In this document: piece by piece, positions 46,648 to 58,126 of the stretch | How positions within the stretch are numbered: position 1 is the first letter of the stretch | Layout: every line of letters begins with the position of its first letter | NCBI GenBank assembly: GCA_010093685.1 | Contig: MU006230.1 | Span: forward strand, 1,100,013-1,164,012 | Origin: Ophiobolus disseminans | Lineage: Eukaryota; Ascomycota; Dothideomycetes; Pleosporales; Phaeosphaeriaceae | DNA length: 64,000 nucleotides | Reading direction: 5' to 3' | The notes under the pieces: model-generated | Seen by the model: the letters and a program-made list of their open reading frames with translations, nothing else | Told to the model about the DNA's origin: nothing | Databases searched by the model: none | Position numbers and translations under genes: made by a program

Positions 46648-47467
46648 TCACGGCTTGCTTCGCGCCTCGTCTTCCTCAGGGTCGAGCGGATCCTAACAGC
46701 TCGATTAGCAATATACCGCTCTCAGTACACATGCTACTTACATAAGCCGGCTCTGTGAACTGCGGGCCATCCGTTCTCGACAGATCTATCGCCGGGTCTT
46801 GCTTTGCAAGCCCATATGCCTCCCAGTATGCCTGCTGCCTCTCGGCGAGAGTGTCCAGTATCGCCTTCATCGTCTTCTGCACCGTCTCGTCGCGGTTTTT
46901 GTTCTCGTAGTCGCCATACCCGGCGTCCAAACGGTGGCGCTCTATCTTTTCGGTCGCAAGGCGGTTTCGCTCCTTTGCGCACACCCACCACAGTTGGTGC
47001 AGTGTCTCAAAGTCCCGGCTTCGAAGCTCGCCGATAGTCCATGCCCGGCCGTACTTGTTCTCTTCGACCGGCGTTTGTAGCAGCTGCTGGTCCCTGAAGA
47101 AGTCCCATAGACCGTGATCGGGAGTCCCCGTGATCTTTTCTGTGATTCGCACAGGTTTTGGCAACTTCTGGCGCCCCGACTTTTTCGGTCTGACCGACAA
47201 TGTCTGTCTAGCACGCAGGCCAGTTCCCCGGACCGCCGAGAGCCCTCGATCTGAGTTGTTGTCCTTTTTGCATCGGATCGGCGACGTCGAGAATCGTGCC
47301 ATGGGAGCGCTGCGCATGCATTGCACCGAAGGCACGAGGAACGAGAAGAGGGCGTCGGGTCTGGTTGATGATAGAATCGGTCGCATTGTTCGAGAGAGCG
47401 GTGTGGCAGCCATTGCGGTCGTTGCACTGCCTGGGAGCTGCAGATGCAATGTAAAAGCGTCGCTCAT
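46648..47467 (-). CDS. MRPL4: Mitochondrial large-subunit ribosomal protein uL29m (Mrpl4/MRP-L47)
   Basis: Two exons (47467-46742 and 46692-46648) across a 49-bp intron with GTAAGT donor encode up to 256 residues. The first 60 residues are a Ser/Arg-rich mitochondrial presequence with possible starts at 47467, 47413 and 47386. The body shows GLWDFFRDQQLLQTP, RAWTIGELRSRDFETLHQLW and CAKERNRLATEKIERHR, the MRP-L47 signature of the L29-like helix pair. A conserved segment QAYWEAYGLAKQDP precedes the splice, and the second exon adds the acidic tail DPLDPEEDEARSKP. It acts at the exit tunnel of the mitoribosome large subunit. Confidence 0.92.
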
Positions 47468-47737
47468 GGTTTGCGGATGCTAGCGCCAAGAAATCGGCAC
47501 CCCCAAGCCGCTACATACTACATGCTCGCGCCTACAAAAAGTCCAAACATGACTTTCTTTACCATTCAGCAAGGAGAATGCTGTGATACAGTACGCGAAT
47601 ATGCTCAGACCGCCAGTTCAAGGCTGGGTTACCTCGCACCTTGTCGCCAGATTAGTGTGGAAAGCGAACAGGCCAAGGCACGTTAGCGTCATTCGAAAGG
47701 CGGACGAGCTGACCGCAGCGGTGCTCCGCCCTTTTCG

Positions 47738-47745
47738 TATAAATA
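47738..47745 (+). promoter_or_regulatory. TATA box of the bZIP gene
   Basis: TATAAATA lies 42 bp before the TAA after which the bZIP frame opens (47790). It sets the likely transcription start near 47770-47800, leaving no room for a missed upstream coding exon. Confidence 0.55.
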
Positions 47746-47789
47746 CAACCTCAGGCTCCCCCACCATCACTTTTCTTTCTTCAACCTAA

Positions 47790-48649
47790 AGCTCCGCGCT
47801 TGACACCCCGTGTTGGGCGCCCTCCTCTGAATCAATTTCACTTGACGACTTCTTCGACTTCACCAACGGGTACCAGGACCCGTACAACACAATACCGAGA
47901 TGCAATACTCAGCAGCAACAATGTGGGCCGCTCCAAGCAAATCTTACCGCATCTTCTGGCAACCCAGCCAACTCACTGGACGAGCTCGCCGCCTATGGTA
48001 ACCAGTCTATCAACTGGGACTTTGCCCTTTTTGCCACTGGCGACACACCCAATTCCTTCCCGTTGTCTTCTTCTTCAGCAGCCCTGACGGACAGCCTCAT
48101 TGCACCTGATCTTTCCTTGCACGATACCACCAACTGGAACGCCTTTTCTTTGGCGTCTTCCGGGCCTGCGCAGTACCTTGGCGATGAGTCACAATTACTT
48201 ACCGGCGCATCTATTTCATTCACGGCCCCCGACGCATCACTGAACACCATGACCATGTCCGCAAGCTTGCACGATGCAAGCTTTTCGACGCCCATGGTGA
48301 AGGGTACGGAGTCTATCTGCTCCCCCATCTACGCACCCTCTAACACCACGCAGATCATTCCTCGTCTGGCTCCTCTTCAAGCTACCAAAACCGCGTCTCT
48401 TCTCCAGAGCAGTCCTCGTCCCGCAGCTCCAAAACCAGCCCCCTTGCCCCAGAAGTCACGCGCATCGAAAAGCGAAAAGCCAACACAATGGCCGCTCGCC
48501 GCTACCGCCAGAAGCGCGTCGACCAGATGAGCACTCTCGAAACCGAACTCAACGGCGTCAAGACCGAACGGGACGACCTCAAGGTCCGATGCGCCCGGCT
48601 CGAAGGCGAGGTCGAAACGCTCCGTGCGCTTCTCAAAGCACAGAAGTAA
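47790..48649 (+). CDS. bZIP transcription factor (start unresolved)
   Basis: The frame is open from 47790 after TAA and, with one 50-bp intron (48304-48353; GTACGG donor, CTCTAAC branch, GCAG acceptor), runs to TAA at 48647-48649. The C-terminal 65 residues are a bZIP: basic region KRKANTMAARRYRQKR, then a leucine zipper starting MSTLETELNGVKTERDDL and ending LRALLKAQK. This is a Gcn4/Jun-like class. The N-terminal part is acidic and aromatic (SLDDFFDFTNGYQDPYN), Gln- and Ser/Thr-rich, as expected for an activation domain. No in-frame ATG is present before 48249. Starting there gives only about 116 residues and drops the activation-type region. ATGs at 47900 and 47921 lie in another frame and make a 33-residue upstream frame that stops at 48001. 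The bZIP identity is firm; the start is not. Confidence 0.8.
47900..48001 (+). other. Upstream/overlapping short frame in the bZIP transcript
   Basis: The first ATG after the TATA box opens a 33-codon frame (MQYSAATMWAAPSK...) that ends in TAA at 47999-48001, out of phase with the bZIP frame. Gcn4/Cpc1-type bZIP genes are controlled by such upstream frames; here the short frame overlaps sequence that looks coding in the main phase. Confidence 0.4.
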
Positions 48650-50786
48650 TCCTGCCAATTCTCAACGTCAGCATAGTCCCCTTCTAGTATCGAATGCAGC
48701 GAAGTCGCTCTTCAAGGTCTCGTTTCAGACGATGTCGGAATGCTCGCTCATCGCACACCAGTTTCACAGGCGGCGTCAGTTCGGCAAAATAGGTTTTAAT
48801 CTCTGAGACTGTCGGGTGGGAAAGATGGACAGGCACTCACGCAGCTGCAATGAAGATTCTGGATTGGAGTTTGTTTGCTCTATTGTATTATCTACACTGC
48901 CAACCACGATATATATCCTTCTTTCCAACGTGTTCATCATTCTCGCTCACAATGAGTGCTGCTGCCGTGGGCTTCCGCAGGGTACCGCGGTGTACTTGCT
49001 CTTGTGCCTTGCGACTGACTTTCCTCTGAACACTTCGTACTACACATCATCGTGAGTCGAGTCGCATACACAATGACGCTGATGCTGCATCCCTGTGTAC
49101 ATCCATTGTTACGTCCTTTTTGGGGTTTAGCCTTGTGTTGGCGTCCACCAATCGGAGGCCGCTGGGGTGAGTCATTCTCGCTCAGAGTGAGAGTGTCGGC
49201 AGACGGCTTAGCTCGGCCTTTTTGCGACAATCACGTTGATGCTTGGCTTGGGAATGAAGACGCAGAATTTATAGACTGTGCTGTGGCGGGTTTCTCGTTG
49301 CGAGATGTTGCAAGCTTGTGCACGAAGATTTGGTGTCGGAATGGCGCATGAGTTGAATGTGTTCGCCGAGGAGATTCTAGGTGGCTATGCTGGCCGCGTT
49401 GTTTTCGTTATTCTTGATTGGTATTTGATCTGGAGGTAAGTAAAGGTTAAGGTTGGACCTAAACCTTGGAATGGCGATTAGCACGTGTCAGCGTGTATTC
49501 GTGTGGTTTCCTGGTGCAGTTGTTTCCATTCACTACAATTTGCATTCCATTTTGAGTGTTTGGGTGACGAAGATGTGGCAGGATCGAGTTAGGGGCTAGT
49601 CATAGCGCAGTGAATGATAGAATTTGTTCTCATTGAGTTGGATTACCTAGGTAGCTGGATCAGGTGGATTGGCATGCTAAAATCGCCTGTACTTCGTACA
49701 CAATGTCGAGGTGGACGTGAAGCCGCGTTACTCGTCCAATTTGGGAAGCGCGCACCAGAACTACCGAGGCGAGTTTCCATGTCTTGCTGTCAAGCCTAGG
49801 CGCGAACCGCACCGTCGTTGAAATGCCGATTTGACACTGTTTACACCTCCTGAGAACGTGCTTTGCTGTTTCACGACCATCCGCGTCGTCTTACGAAAGC
49901 TGAGCTTCATCACCTTCACAGACATCAACGACAATGAACGCAGATCCCCGAAACTGCGAATATCTCCACATATCAACTCAGGATCGGACGGAGCACGCCA
50001 CTGCACATCCGTTGTGTGAGCATCATGACTGCGGTTTCAGCCTGACAACCTCAGACACTTGTCATACAACCTCACACCCCGGCTAAAAGTGGACCTCACA
50101 GGAACGCACCCGAACTTATCACATCATGCGCACTAGCATCATCGGAATCATTGACACGACCGTTTACTGTCAACAGCTTGTACATCATTCATCATTGTTA
50201 GGTCTAGCGTGCATTGCGTAACGATTTCTTCTAGCTATGGCCGCTGGTCTCTGACCGTACTACCAATGCTAGACGGCACACCAGTCCACATCCAGTTCGG
50301 TATACTATGCTCTTATGGACTTCAGTCAGTCACCCCCTCAGAGTTGGATCTTCGCGAAAGCTCTTACACCTTCTAGCCCGGACATCGCTTGGCCGTTCGT
50401 ATTCAGTGGCGAATCAGGGATGTGCAACTCCTGCCAGCCATCATCTTCCATGAAGCTATGCAAACTTCCCGTTCGCATGAGCTCCAGCTCCAGACTTGGT
50501 GTCGCTTATCTGCACGTACAAGGGAAACGGCACGAGCCATGGAACAGCTGTCTCGCAGGTGCAGAATCTGGGGAAGGCTGAACGGATGGGCTCCTGCTCA
50601 TATTAACCTGAGGGCTCTCAGACATATTGCTTTCCCGTTCATTGTTGCTTCTCCACTCGCTTCTTATCCAACATCGTCCGAGCGTGCAGCTCTACCAGTC
50701 TTTCACTTCCGTGTCTGCAGGTCTCACATACTGGACCATTCTGTCTTGCTTCGCAACTGTTGGACCTGCAACAAATCGCCATTAAC
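48650..50786. other. Intergenic region of about 2.1 kb, no supported gene
   Basis: Many short overlapping frames exist on both strands without domains. Probably the bZIP 3' untranslated region and the promoter of the Pth11-like gene. No tRNA or repeat was recognised. Confidence 0.4.
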
Positions 50787-52110
50787 ATGTATTTACGACC
50801 GGGGACTGTGGTTGTGATTGTTGGAGCGACGTTGACGGGCCTCTCAACTGTCATTGTTGGCCTGCGGTACGACATGGCGTCCATGGTCGCCTTAGCCACA
50901 TCACTGACTGATCTCTTAGATACTACTGTCGGCACTTTCTCATGGGATCGGTTGGGCCGTCGGACCATCTCATGTTTGTCGCACTTGTAAGCTCTCATCA
51001 AGATCCAAATCAGTCCACAACTCACGATTTGTAGGTGCTCACCTGGGGAAACTTTGTGGTCAATTACTACCAGGACCAAACCAGCGGCAGATTTCGACCG
51101 AGCTTCTTACGAGATCCAGTATGTACTTCCCATATCCCTTTCAAAGCAACAAGCCAACAGTGAATCAGGCAAAGCGACCAGGAATTGAAGCTTCAGTCCG
51201 AGGGTCGCTCATCTCATGGTGGGTGTACCGTATGGGGTATAACCTGGCCCTTTGCTTCGTGAAACTTAGCATTCTATTCTTCTACCGCGCCATCGCATCG
51301 CATCGCACATTTCGCAGGTTCGTATACGCCACCATCGGCTTTGTCTGCGTCTACACATTCGGCGTCACCGTCGCATCTGCCTTTCAGTGCGAAAATCCAT
51401 CGGACAGCTGGAACACGACGGGCTATTTCAGCCAGTTTGACCGCGACCCAACGACCAAGCGCCCCAAGTTCAAGTGCTACGACCCAATCCGGCTTTGGGT
51501 CTTTTCAGCTGCAGTCAACTTGCTATCGGATGTTATCATCCTGCTCTTGCCCATACCTGCGCTCCTCAGCTTGAGGGTACCGATGAGCAAGCGTCTTGCA
51601 CTAATTGGCATCTTCTCAATTGGCATCATGGCTATCATCGCGTCCTCGATACGCATGTGGGTCATGTATCTCTGGAGCCAAAGCCCTAGTGCGAGTACGT
51701 CCCTCCTTCCTTAGACTGAGTCTCTTCACTAACATCAACCACCAGGTGCACGTTATGGCGGAGATCTACTCTTGTGGGGGGTTGTGGAAACAAATAGCGG
51801 CATCATTTCGGCCTCTGTACCGTTCTTACGATTGCTTTTTGTCGGCAGGCAAAAGGAAGAACGCGGTGTGACGCAAAGAAGGCTCGATGCCAGCCCGCCC
51901 AAGCCCATGGGCCAAGCAGGTCTCAGCATAAACCAACCGCTCGAGAAGCCACACGAGATCGACACCTGGGCTCTGTTCGAGACGGAAAAGAAGTCGGGAG
52001 AGGGCAGTCCTGGCTGGCAGCCTTTCATCACCGTTCCTGAGAGCCTTAATTCGGGCAGCAGAGGAAGCACGCTGCTCGAGCCAGCCCAGCTTCCGCATTC
52101 TACAGTATGA
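50787..52110 (+). CDS. Pth11-like seven-helix membrane protein (fungal rhodopsin-like domain)
   Basis: Five exons (50787-50866, 50920-50986, 51035-51118, 51169-51694, 51746-52110) with introns of 48-53 bp encode 373 residues. The first exon gives the first helix (GTVVVIVGATLTGLSTVIVG), followed by RYYCRHFLMGSVGPSDHLM in exon 2 and VLTWGNFVVNYYQ in exon 3. Exon 4 carries the central helices: WVYRMGYNLALCFVKLSILFF, the AFQC-x-NPSDSW loop, and CYDPIRLWVFSAAVNLLSDV with IILLLPIPAL. The final helix is GVVETNSGIISASVPFLRLL, before a disordered cytoplasmic tail of about 75 residues. This is the fungal rhodopsin-like domain family (PF20684), which includes Pth11-related G-protein-coupled-receptor-like proteins. 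There is no CFEM domain. Ligand unknown. Confidence 0.87.
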
Positions 52111-53598
52111 GATGGTCATATACGCGAGCTGGACCTCTCCGATATTTGTATATTAATTGTGCCGATACAGTAGAACAAGGAAGGAAGAAGCCTTGTCAGC
52201 ACAGTAGCCGGCTACTGCGACCATTCGTGTGGCCCATGGCCAGCACGAGCAACAAGGCAAAAGAGTGGATACAGTGATCTGATTCGTAATAGTGAGGAGC
52301 GAGGCTCCGATCTATGTACGATATATGCCAGATGACGATAGTCCATCTTGGGAACTAGCTCCATCCATGCCATGCTCATGTCACAACACCATGATCGACT
52401 GATCATTTCTACGTAGTTTAGTAACGACAATAATTCTCAAAAGAAACCTTAATTAACTATTTACTGAATTTCTTAGAAGCGAAAAACATCAGATGTTTAA
52501 AACTGGCTAAAATATCTCTCGCTTTGATCGAACATCCTCTCAAGTGCTAATGCTAACCGCCGGTCGAGTTTGGAGTATAAGTTCATTTCCGTACAGAGCG
52601 TCAATGACGATCGGCACGCAGCTTATTAGTGGGAACAGCTGCTCGCAGATAATGAGTAGAGACCTCTGACCTTGCACGACTCTCAGGACGTACGTATGTA
52701 GCTAAAGTAATACATTGTGTTTATTTGACTATGGAGAAGTTTCTTCGGCCCCAAACTCCGAGGTTTTTGTTTCATTCTCACCTCTGCCTGTCCGAGATGT
52801 CGAGTACTTGAGCATGGCCATGGTAATCTAGGTAGGCGTGTCTGCAATTCCCAGACGCACGGAAGTAAGAAAACCAACCCATAAAGAAACCTTGGAAGTA
52901 TACCAACGCCATTAATGTCCTTAGCCACCACCCGGCTGCCGAAGCACATAATTTGCGACGGAGAGCGCTCGGAGAACCGATGCCCCGTCGATCCTCAAAT
53001 GTGTCAAGGACCTCTGGAAACTCAAACATAGTGGGGCAAAATGCGTGCAACCTCACTTGGAGGCTGAGTCAATCAGCCGCTCGAGCTCGTCAGTCCGATT
53101 TTCTCCCCTATTCCTACTCGTCTTCGCTGGCGGCGTCACTGTCGAAGTCGCCATCGTCCTCGTTCTCGTCTTCCCCATCACTCGCATCGTCGTCCAGGTG
53201 TGCAGAGTTTTCAAGGATCCTAAGGTTGTGACTGGAAGACTGAAGGTTCTCGGGGATATCCGCGCGTTGTTGGTAAAGTAGTGCACCACTCGCCAGCTTC
53301 GAAAAGTGCGTTTGTTGCGATGAGTAGGTGTCAGTGTTGGAGGATTCGAAGTTTAGGATTGCCCTCGAATTGGCGGTCCACAAGCAGCACAGTCTTCCGA
53401 GTTGCACACGATTGATGCCATACAATGGACTGTGTCACTTAATTCTCAAGAGTAAGCCTGTCTATCCTCACAACACTATGAAGAGTTTAGAAAAAGCGTA
53501 TAAGGGTACCAGAAGAGATACGTCTCCGTATGCTAGGATACATTATTATTGCAACATCTGGTGAGGATATACAGGCACGTGTAACAGCTGAATGAAGC
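52111..53598. other. AT-rich intergenic stretch with an acidic minus-strand frame
   Basis: The section 52430-52560 is AT-rich. On the minus strand 53114-53425 a 103-residue frame ends in a strongly acidic tail (HLDDDASDGEDENEDDGDF) directly before a stop. It could be the end of a small gene or a chance product of GAC/GAA-rich sequence. I could not find a convincing upstream exon. Confidence 0.35.
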
Positions 53599-54604
53599 TT
53601 AACTAACTCTACCACGCCAACCAGTAAGACGGAGAACATTGTTCAAAACGTAGATGAAGTATTTGGCGGCCTCAAAGTGTTCGAGTAGCATAAACTCAGC
53701 ATTACCTGCCGGTGGGGATAGTTTCGTCGGGGCGGCAGCATCCCCGAATGCAGAGCGCACACGTTCTCACTTGCGACCTTCGTATCAGGTTGGCGTGTTT
53801 TGACTGTCCCGGTGTGTGGTCCTCGAAGCGTTCGCCGAAAGAGACAGACTTTCCTGTATAGCAATAAGTCGTGTTCTGCTTCCACAGAGCCACATCCGAG
53901 TTTCTCTTGCGAAGGCTTACATGTACGCCCGCTTTCTGTGAGTTCTCGTCCACGATGTGGTGATTGGCGGCAGCGGACAGGGTGTTATGTGTGAAGTCGC
54001 AGCTGGGCAGCTTCAACAAGTCGTAGACCCCAGCTTGCTTGATGCCCTTGGTGATTGCGTGGTTGAGAACTGCAATGCCGTACTTGTCGATCAGATCCTG
54101 GAACTTGTGGCTTATGTAGTCGGGCTTGGAGAGACTAGATATAGCAACGAGCTGCGTAATGGTCTTGCCGATAATGGATGTGTCTGTCCCAGCTGGCGTA
54201 GCCCACTTCTTCGAATCGAGAGAAGGCGAAAGTTGTACTTGCCACCCTTGGAAGCTGGATTTCCATGGCTGACCCTTGTCTACGAATTGTCAAGGCACGT
54301 TACGATTAGTGAAGCCGACGCCTTCGGTAACTCCTTGGACGATGATTTTGGCTACCTTGAATCCATTCTCCTGGGTTTGTTCGCCAAAGAACTGACCTTC
54401 CATTCCCCGCCGATGCTTAATCTTTGCAAAATGAAAGCCTGCATCGATTGCGCATGCGTACACAGCCGGCTGTGAGCGATGAGGAGCGGTACCTATAGAA
54501 GCTCTGTCAGCCCCGTCGGACCATTGAGTTGCTCGAGTTCTGCCGAGTACGTCATGTGCTGCATTTGACTGCGTCCACAGTATGTTTCGGTAGTAGATGG
54601 CTTT
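53599..54604 (-). pseudogene. Decayed gene with a possible GIY-YIG-like C-terminal region
   Basis: A minus-strand frame runs from 54604 to beyond 53780 with one internal TGA at 54290-54292. The flanking text on each side is protein-like: HFAKIKHRRGMEGQFFGEQ and KVAKIIVQGVTEGVGFTNRN before it, WATPAGTDTSIIGKTITQL and YGIAVLNHAITKGIKQAG after it. Further on comes YCYTGKSVSFGERFEDH, spaced like the Y-x-G...R...H core of a GIY-YIG nuclease fold. After a probable intron, NAEFMLLEHFEAAKYFIYVL could supply the catalytic Glu, but no donor/acceptor pair keeps the phase cleanly, so a frameshift may be present as well. CGA (Arg) in place of TGA would restore the frame. No start codon is evident. The GIY-YIG assignment is tentative. 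Confidence 0.45.
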
Positions 54605-55682
54605 TCAGAGACGGAGTAGATGTGTCGAAACCTCGAGAGTTAGGAAATGGACGTGTGCAAGTGAGCGAAGTAAGTCGCGCAAGCCCGCTTAAACTCTCTC
54701 TTATCTTCACACCACTGTTTAGTCCATGATGTGATGCGCACAACAATGCTCAGAAGTACATGGTGTCTGAAGACTACATCTAGTCAGCCCGAGAGATGTT
54801 GCCACACGAGATCCACTTGTAGCCACCACGCCATGTCATGAGCTTGCGAGAAATTGCTGAAAAAGCTGCGTACAGTGCCGCGATGCATACACGGCGCACA
54901 AAAAAAGAACTGTAACGTGTATGACATGAAGTTGTTCACTTGGAAGGGGAGCACTCAAAAGAGAAGGATTCATGTCAGCGTGGTAGCTTGCTACTGCGCC
55001 GCTGCTTTGATCGATGATGCCCATGGTAAGCCTAATAACTCTTCACTCCCCTTACTTTGATGATGGACCTGACCGCTTGTCAGACGTTTGACAGTCGTTT
55101 GCACGGCAGAGCTGAGGGTTATGAAGCGGTCGCCTGACGGATTACTCTGCGCTGGCAAGCCTTACTCCCCATTTCGTTACCATAAAATCCACCACGGAGG
55201 AAGCAAGCGGTGTACGATACGGTGGTTTGAAGCCAAATATGGTCAGCGGACACGTTGTTGCATGGAATGATGTCTGACAGAAGGGGCCCTGACTTCTTGG
55301 CGGATCAGCTGCGTGTATTCGAGAGATACGACAGGGCGTACAACGTAATAGGCGATGGAATATAATCAAGCGGAATGCATCGTAGCATGACAAGCGTGGT
55401 GTTTTCTCTGACGATTGACGTTGCAGATCGGCCGTAGAGAGACCGGGGGTGCGGCGATTGATCCACCCATACCCAGAAAGGTAAGACGTCGGAGCAGACG
55501 CGGGAACTGGGCGTTAGACGTCAGCTCGGCGAGACATGTGGAGAAAGCAAGAGGTCACGTTGAGCTTCACGTCTTCCTGTCTAGCCTCACAGCATCAATC
55601 AGTCGCTCGGTATACAGAATACGTGCCCCGTTGCTCCCATCACACCGCCGCTTGCGCCTCCCCCATATCCCCCACATGACGA
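54605..55682. other. Intergenic, no supported gene
   Basis: Several frames of 60-90 codons without domains. Nothing else is seen before the peptidase promoter. Confidence 0.4.
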
Positions 55683-55690
55683 TATAAAAG
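55683..55690 (+). promoter_or_regulatory. TATA box of the M3 peptidase gene
   Basis: TATAAAAG lies 19 bp before the GTG at 55709 and 205 bp before the ATG at 55895. Confidence 0.5.
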
Positions 55691-55894
55691 CAGCAAGCGC
55701 CCGCAACCGTGGCTACCTCACGCTCTCCCCTGCGCCTACTCGTCGCCCTCTTCATCGCCTTCGTCGCCATTGTGGCTCTCCTACGACTCGGCGCGCGCCC
55801 TCCCCCGTCCATATTGCACTATCTCAAGTCGAGCAATTTGCACAATCCTTTGCGCAATCCGTTCGGGTACTTCCGACCACTCACCAACTCCACC

Positions 55895-58126
55895 ATGGCG
55901 CCCAAACAGTACAAGACCCCTCCGCAGCTGCCGCCGAGGTTCACAGCAACCAAGGAGAGCCTAATTGAGGACACCAAGAGGCTGATTGACAGGTCACGAG
56001 GCGTCCAGGATGCCGTGGTCCGCGACGTGAAGCTCGACAGCGCGACATTCGCCAATGTCGTCCTCCCCATCGCCCGCGATGATAACAAGATGGCCATTGA
56101 GTCGCACATCATCGGCTTCTACAATGCCGTGTCTACAAACAAGGCGCTGCGTGATGCGTCCAGCGAGGCGGAGCAATTGCTCGACGACTTCGGCATCGAG
56201 TCGTCCATGCGCGAGGACGTCTTCAACCTCGTGGATGCGGCCTTAAAGAGGAAGGAGCAGCTGGACCCCGAGTCGCAGCGGTTGCTGGAGAAGGACCATA
56301 AGTCGTTTATAAGGAACGGGCTGAGCCTGCCTGCGGGGCCGAAGCGCGACAGGTTCAAGGAGATCAAGCAGCGGCTGAGCACCATCGCAATCGCCTTCCA
56401 GAAGAACCTCAACGAGGAGAACGGGGAGCTGTGGTTCACACCCGAGGAGCTGCATGGCGTGCCGGAGGATGTCATTGCTACCTTGCAGAAGGGCGAGGGC
56501 GAGAAGGAGGGCAAGCTCCGCTTGACCTTCAAGTACCCCGATCTCTTCCCAACCCTCAAGTATGCGACCAACGCAGCGACGAGGAAGAAGGTCATGATCG
56601 AGAACGAGAACAAGTGCAACGACAACGTTGCGCTGTTCCGCGAGGCCATCCTCCTCCGCGACGAGGCGGCCCGCATCCTCGGCTACGACAACCACGCCCA
56701 GTTCAGGATCGAGGACAAGATGGCCAAGACCACCAAGACGGTCGACGACTTCCTGGCAGATCTGCGGAAACGCCTTGCGCCGGGCGGAAAGAAGGAGATT
56801 GAGAAGCTCATGGAGTTCAAAAGGCAGGATGTCAAGGACCAGGGCCTTACTGGACCCTTGGCTGACGGCTACTACCTGTGGGATCACCGCTACTACGACC
56901 GCCTCATGTTGGAGAAGGATTATCAGCTGGACCACCAGGTCATTGCTGAGTACTTCCCGCTCCAGACCACCATCCAGGGCATGCTGAAGATCTTCGAGGA
57001 GCTCTTCGGTCTCGTCTTTGTTGAGATTGCAGGCGAGGAGGAGCGAGCAGCTCTTGCAGAAGGTGGCAAGGGGTCAGACATTGTCTGGCACGAGGATGTT
57101 CAGATCTTTAGCGTTTGGGATGACGAGGGTGAGGGTGCTGGCTTTGTTGGCTACCTCTACCTTGACCTATTCCCCCGTGATGGTAAGTATGGACATGCCG
57201 CCAACTTCAACTTGCAGCCCGGCTACATAGATGAGAATGGCAAGCGACGCTACCCTGCGACTGCGCTTGTCTGCAACTTCTCCAAGCCCACGCCAAAGAA
57301 GCCTTCCCTCCTGAAACATGACGAAGTTGTAACTCTGTTCCACGAGCTTGGTCATGGTATTCACGACCTAGTATCACGGACAACATACTCCCGCTTCCAC
57401 GGCACGAACACCGTCCGCGACTTCGTTGAGGCCCCGTCGCAGATGCTGGAGAACTGGTGTTGGACCCCGTCCCAGCTACGGTCCCTATCACACCACTACT
57501 CATATCTCTCTTCCAACTACGAAAAGGCATATATTGAGTCTTCAGGCGCCGACAAGAAGCCATCCGAGCAGATTCCCAACTCGCTCATCGCGAACCTGAT
57601 CAACACCAAGCACGTCAACGATGCTCTCTTCAATCTCAGGCAGCTGCACTTCGGCACCTTCGATATGACCGTGCATGAGCCAGCAAGTCATGCAGACATT
57701 GAGAAGCTCGACATCACTGAGACATACAACAAGCTCAGGAACGAGATCAGCCAGCTCAACGGCCCAGAAGCGCTGGAGGGTGACAAGAAGGGTGACTGGC
57801 ACTGGGGCAACGGTCAAGCTACGTTTGGCCACCTGATTGGCGGGTATGATGCTGGGTAAGTCTTTCCATACTATCTTGCCATTAACAAGAAGTTCACTAA
57901 CATCCATGACAGTTACTACGGCTACCTGTCCTCGCAAGTCTACTCCACCGACATGTTCTACAGCGTGTTCAAGGCCGATCCCATGAACGGCAAGGAGGGC
58001 CGGCGCTACAGGCACACGGTGCTCGAGCGCGGTGGAAGCAAGGAGGAAATGGAGATTCTGGAGGAGTTCTTAGGCAGGAAGCCCGAGACGGAGGCCTTCT
58101 ACAAAGAGCTTGGCATTAGCGAGTAG
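55895..58126 (+). CDS. M3 family metallopeptidase (thimet oligopeptidase/saccharolysin)
   Basis: Two exons (55895-57855 and 57913-58126) across a 57-bp intron with GTAAGT donor and CTAAC branch encode 724 residues. The ATG at 55895 has an ideal CACCATGG context and gives the usual length of yeast Prd1. The zinc site is HELGH at residues 483-487, with the third ligand Glu at about 512 in EAPSQMLENW. Other family motifs are GYLYLDLFPRDGKYGHAANF, GTNTVRDFVEAPSQ and, across the splice, FGHLIGGYDAGYYGYLSSQVYS. It cleaves short peptides in the cytosol or mitochondria. The same frame stays open upstream to 55709 and would add a hydrophobic membrane-anchor-like segment, but begins with GTG rather than ATG. 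Confidence 0.92.

Noticed and set aside
53599..54604. Transposase remnant
   Set aside because: No DDE signature, terminal inverted repeats or target duplications were seen; the text does not resemble a known transposase.
56243..56935. Minus-strand frame of 230 codons opposite the M3 peptidase
   Set aside because: It is the antisense shadow of a well-supported coding exon, with no domain or start of its own.
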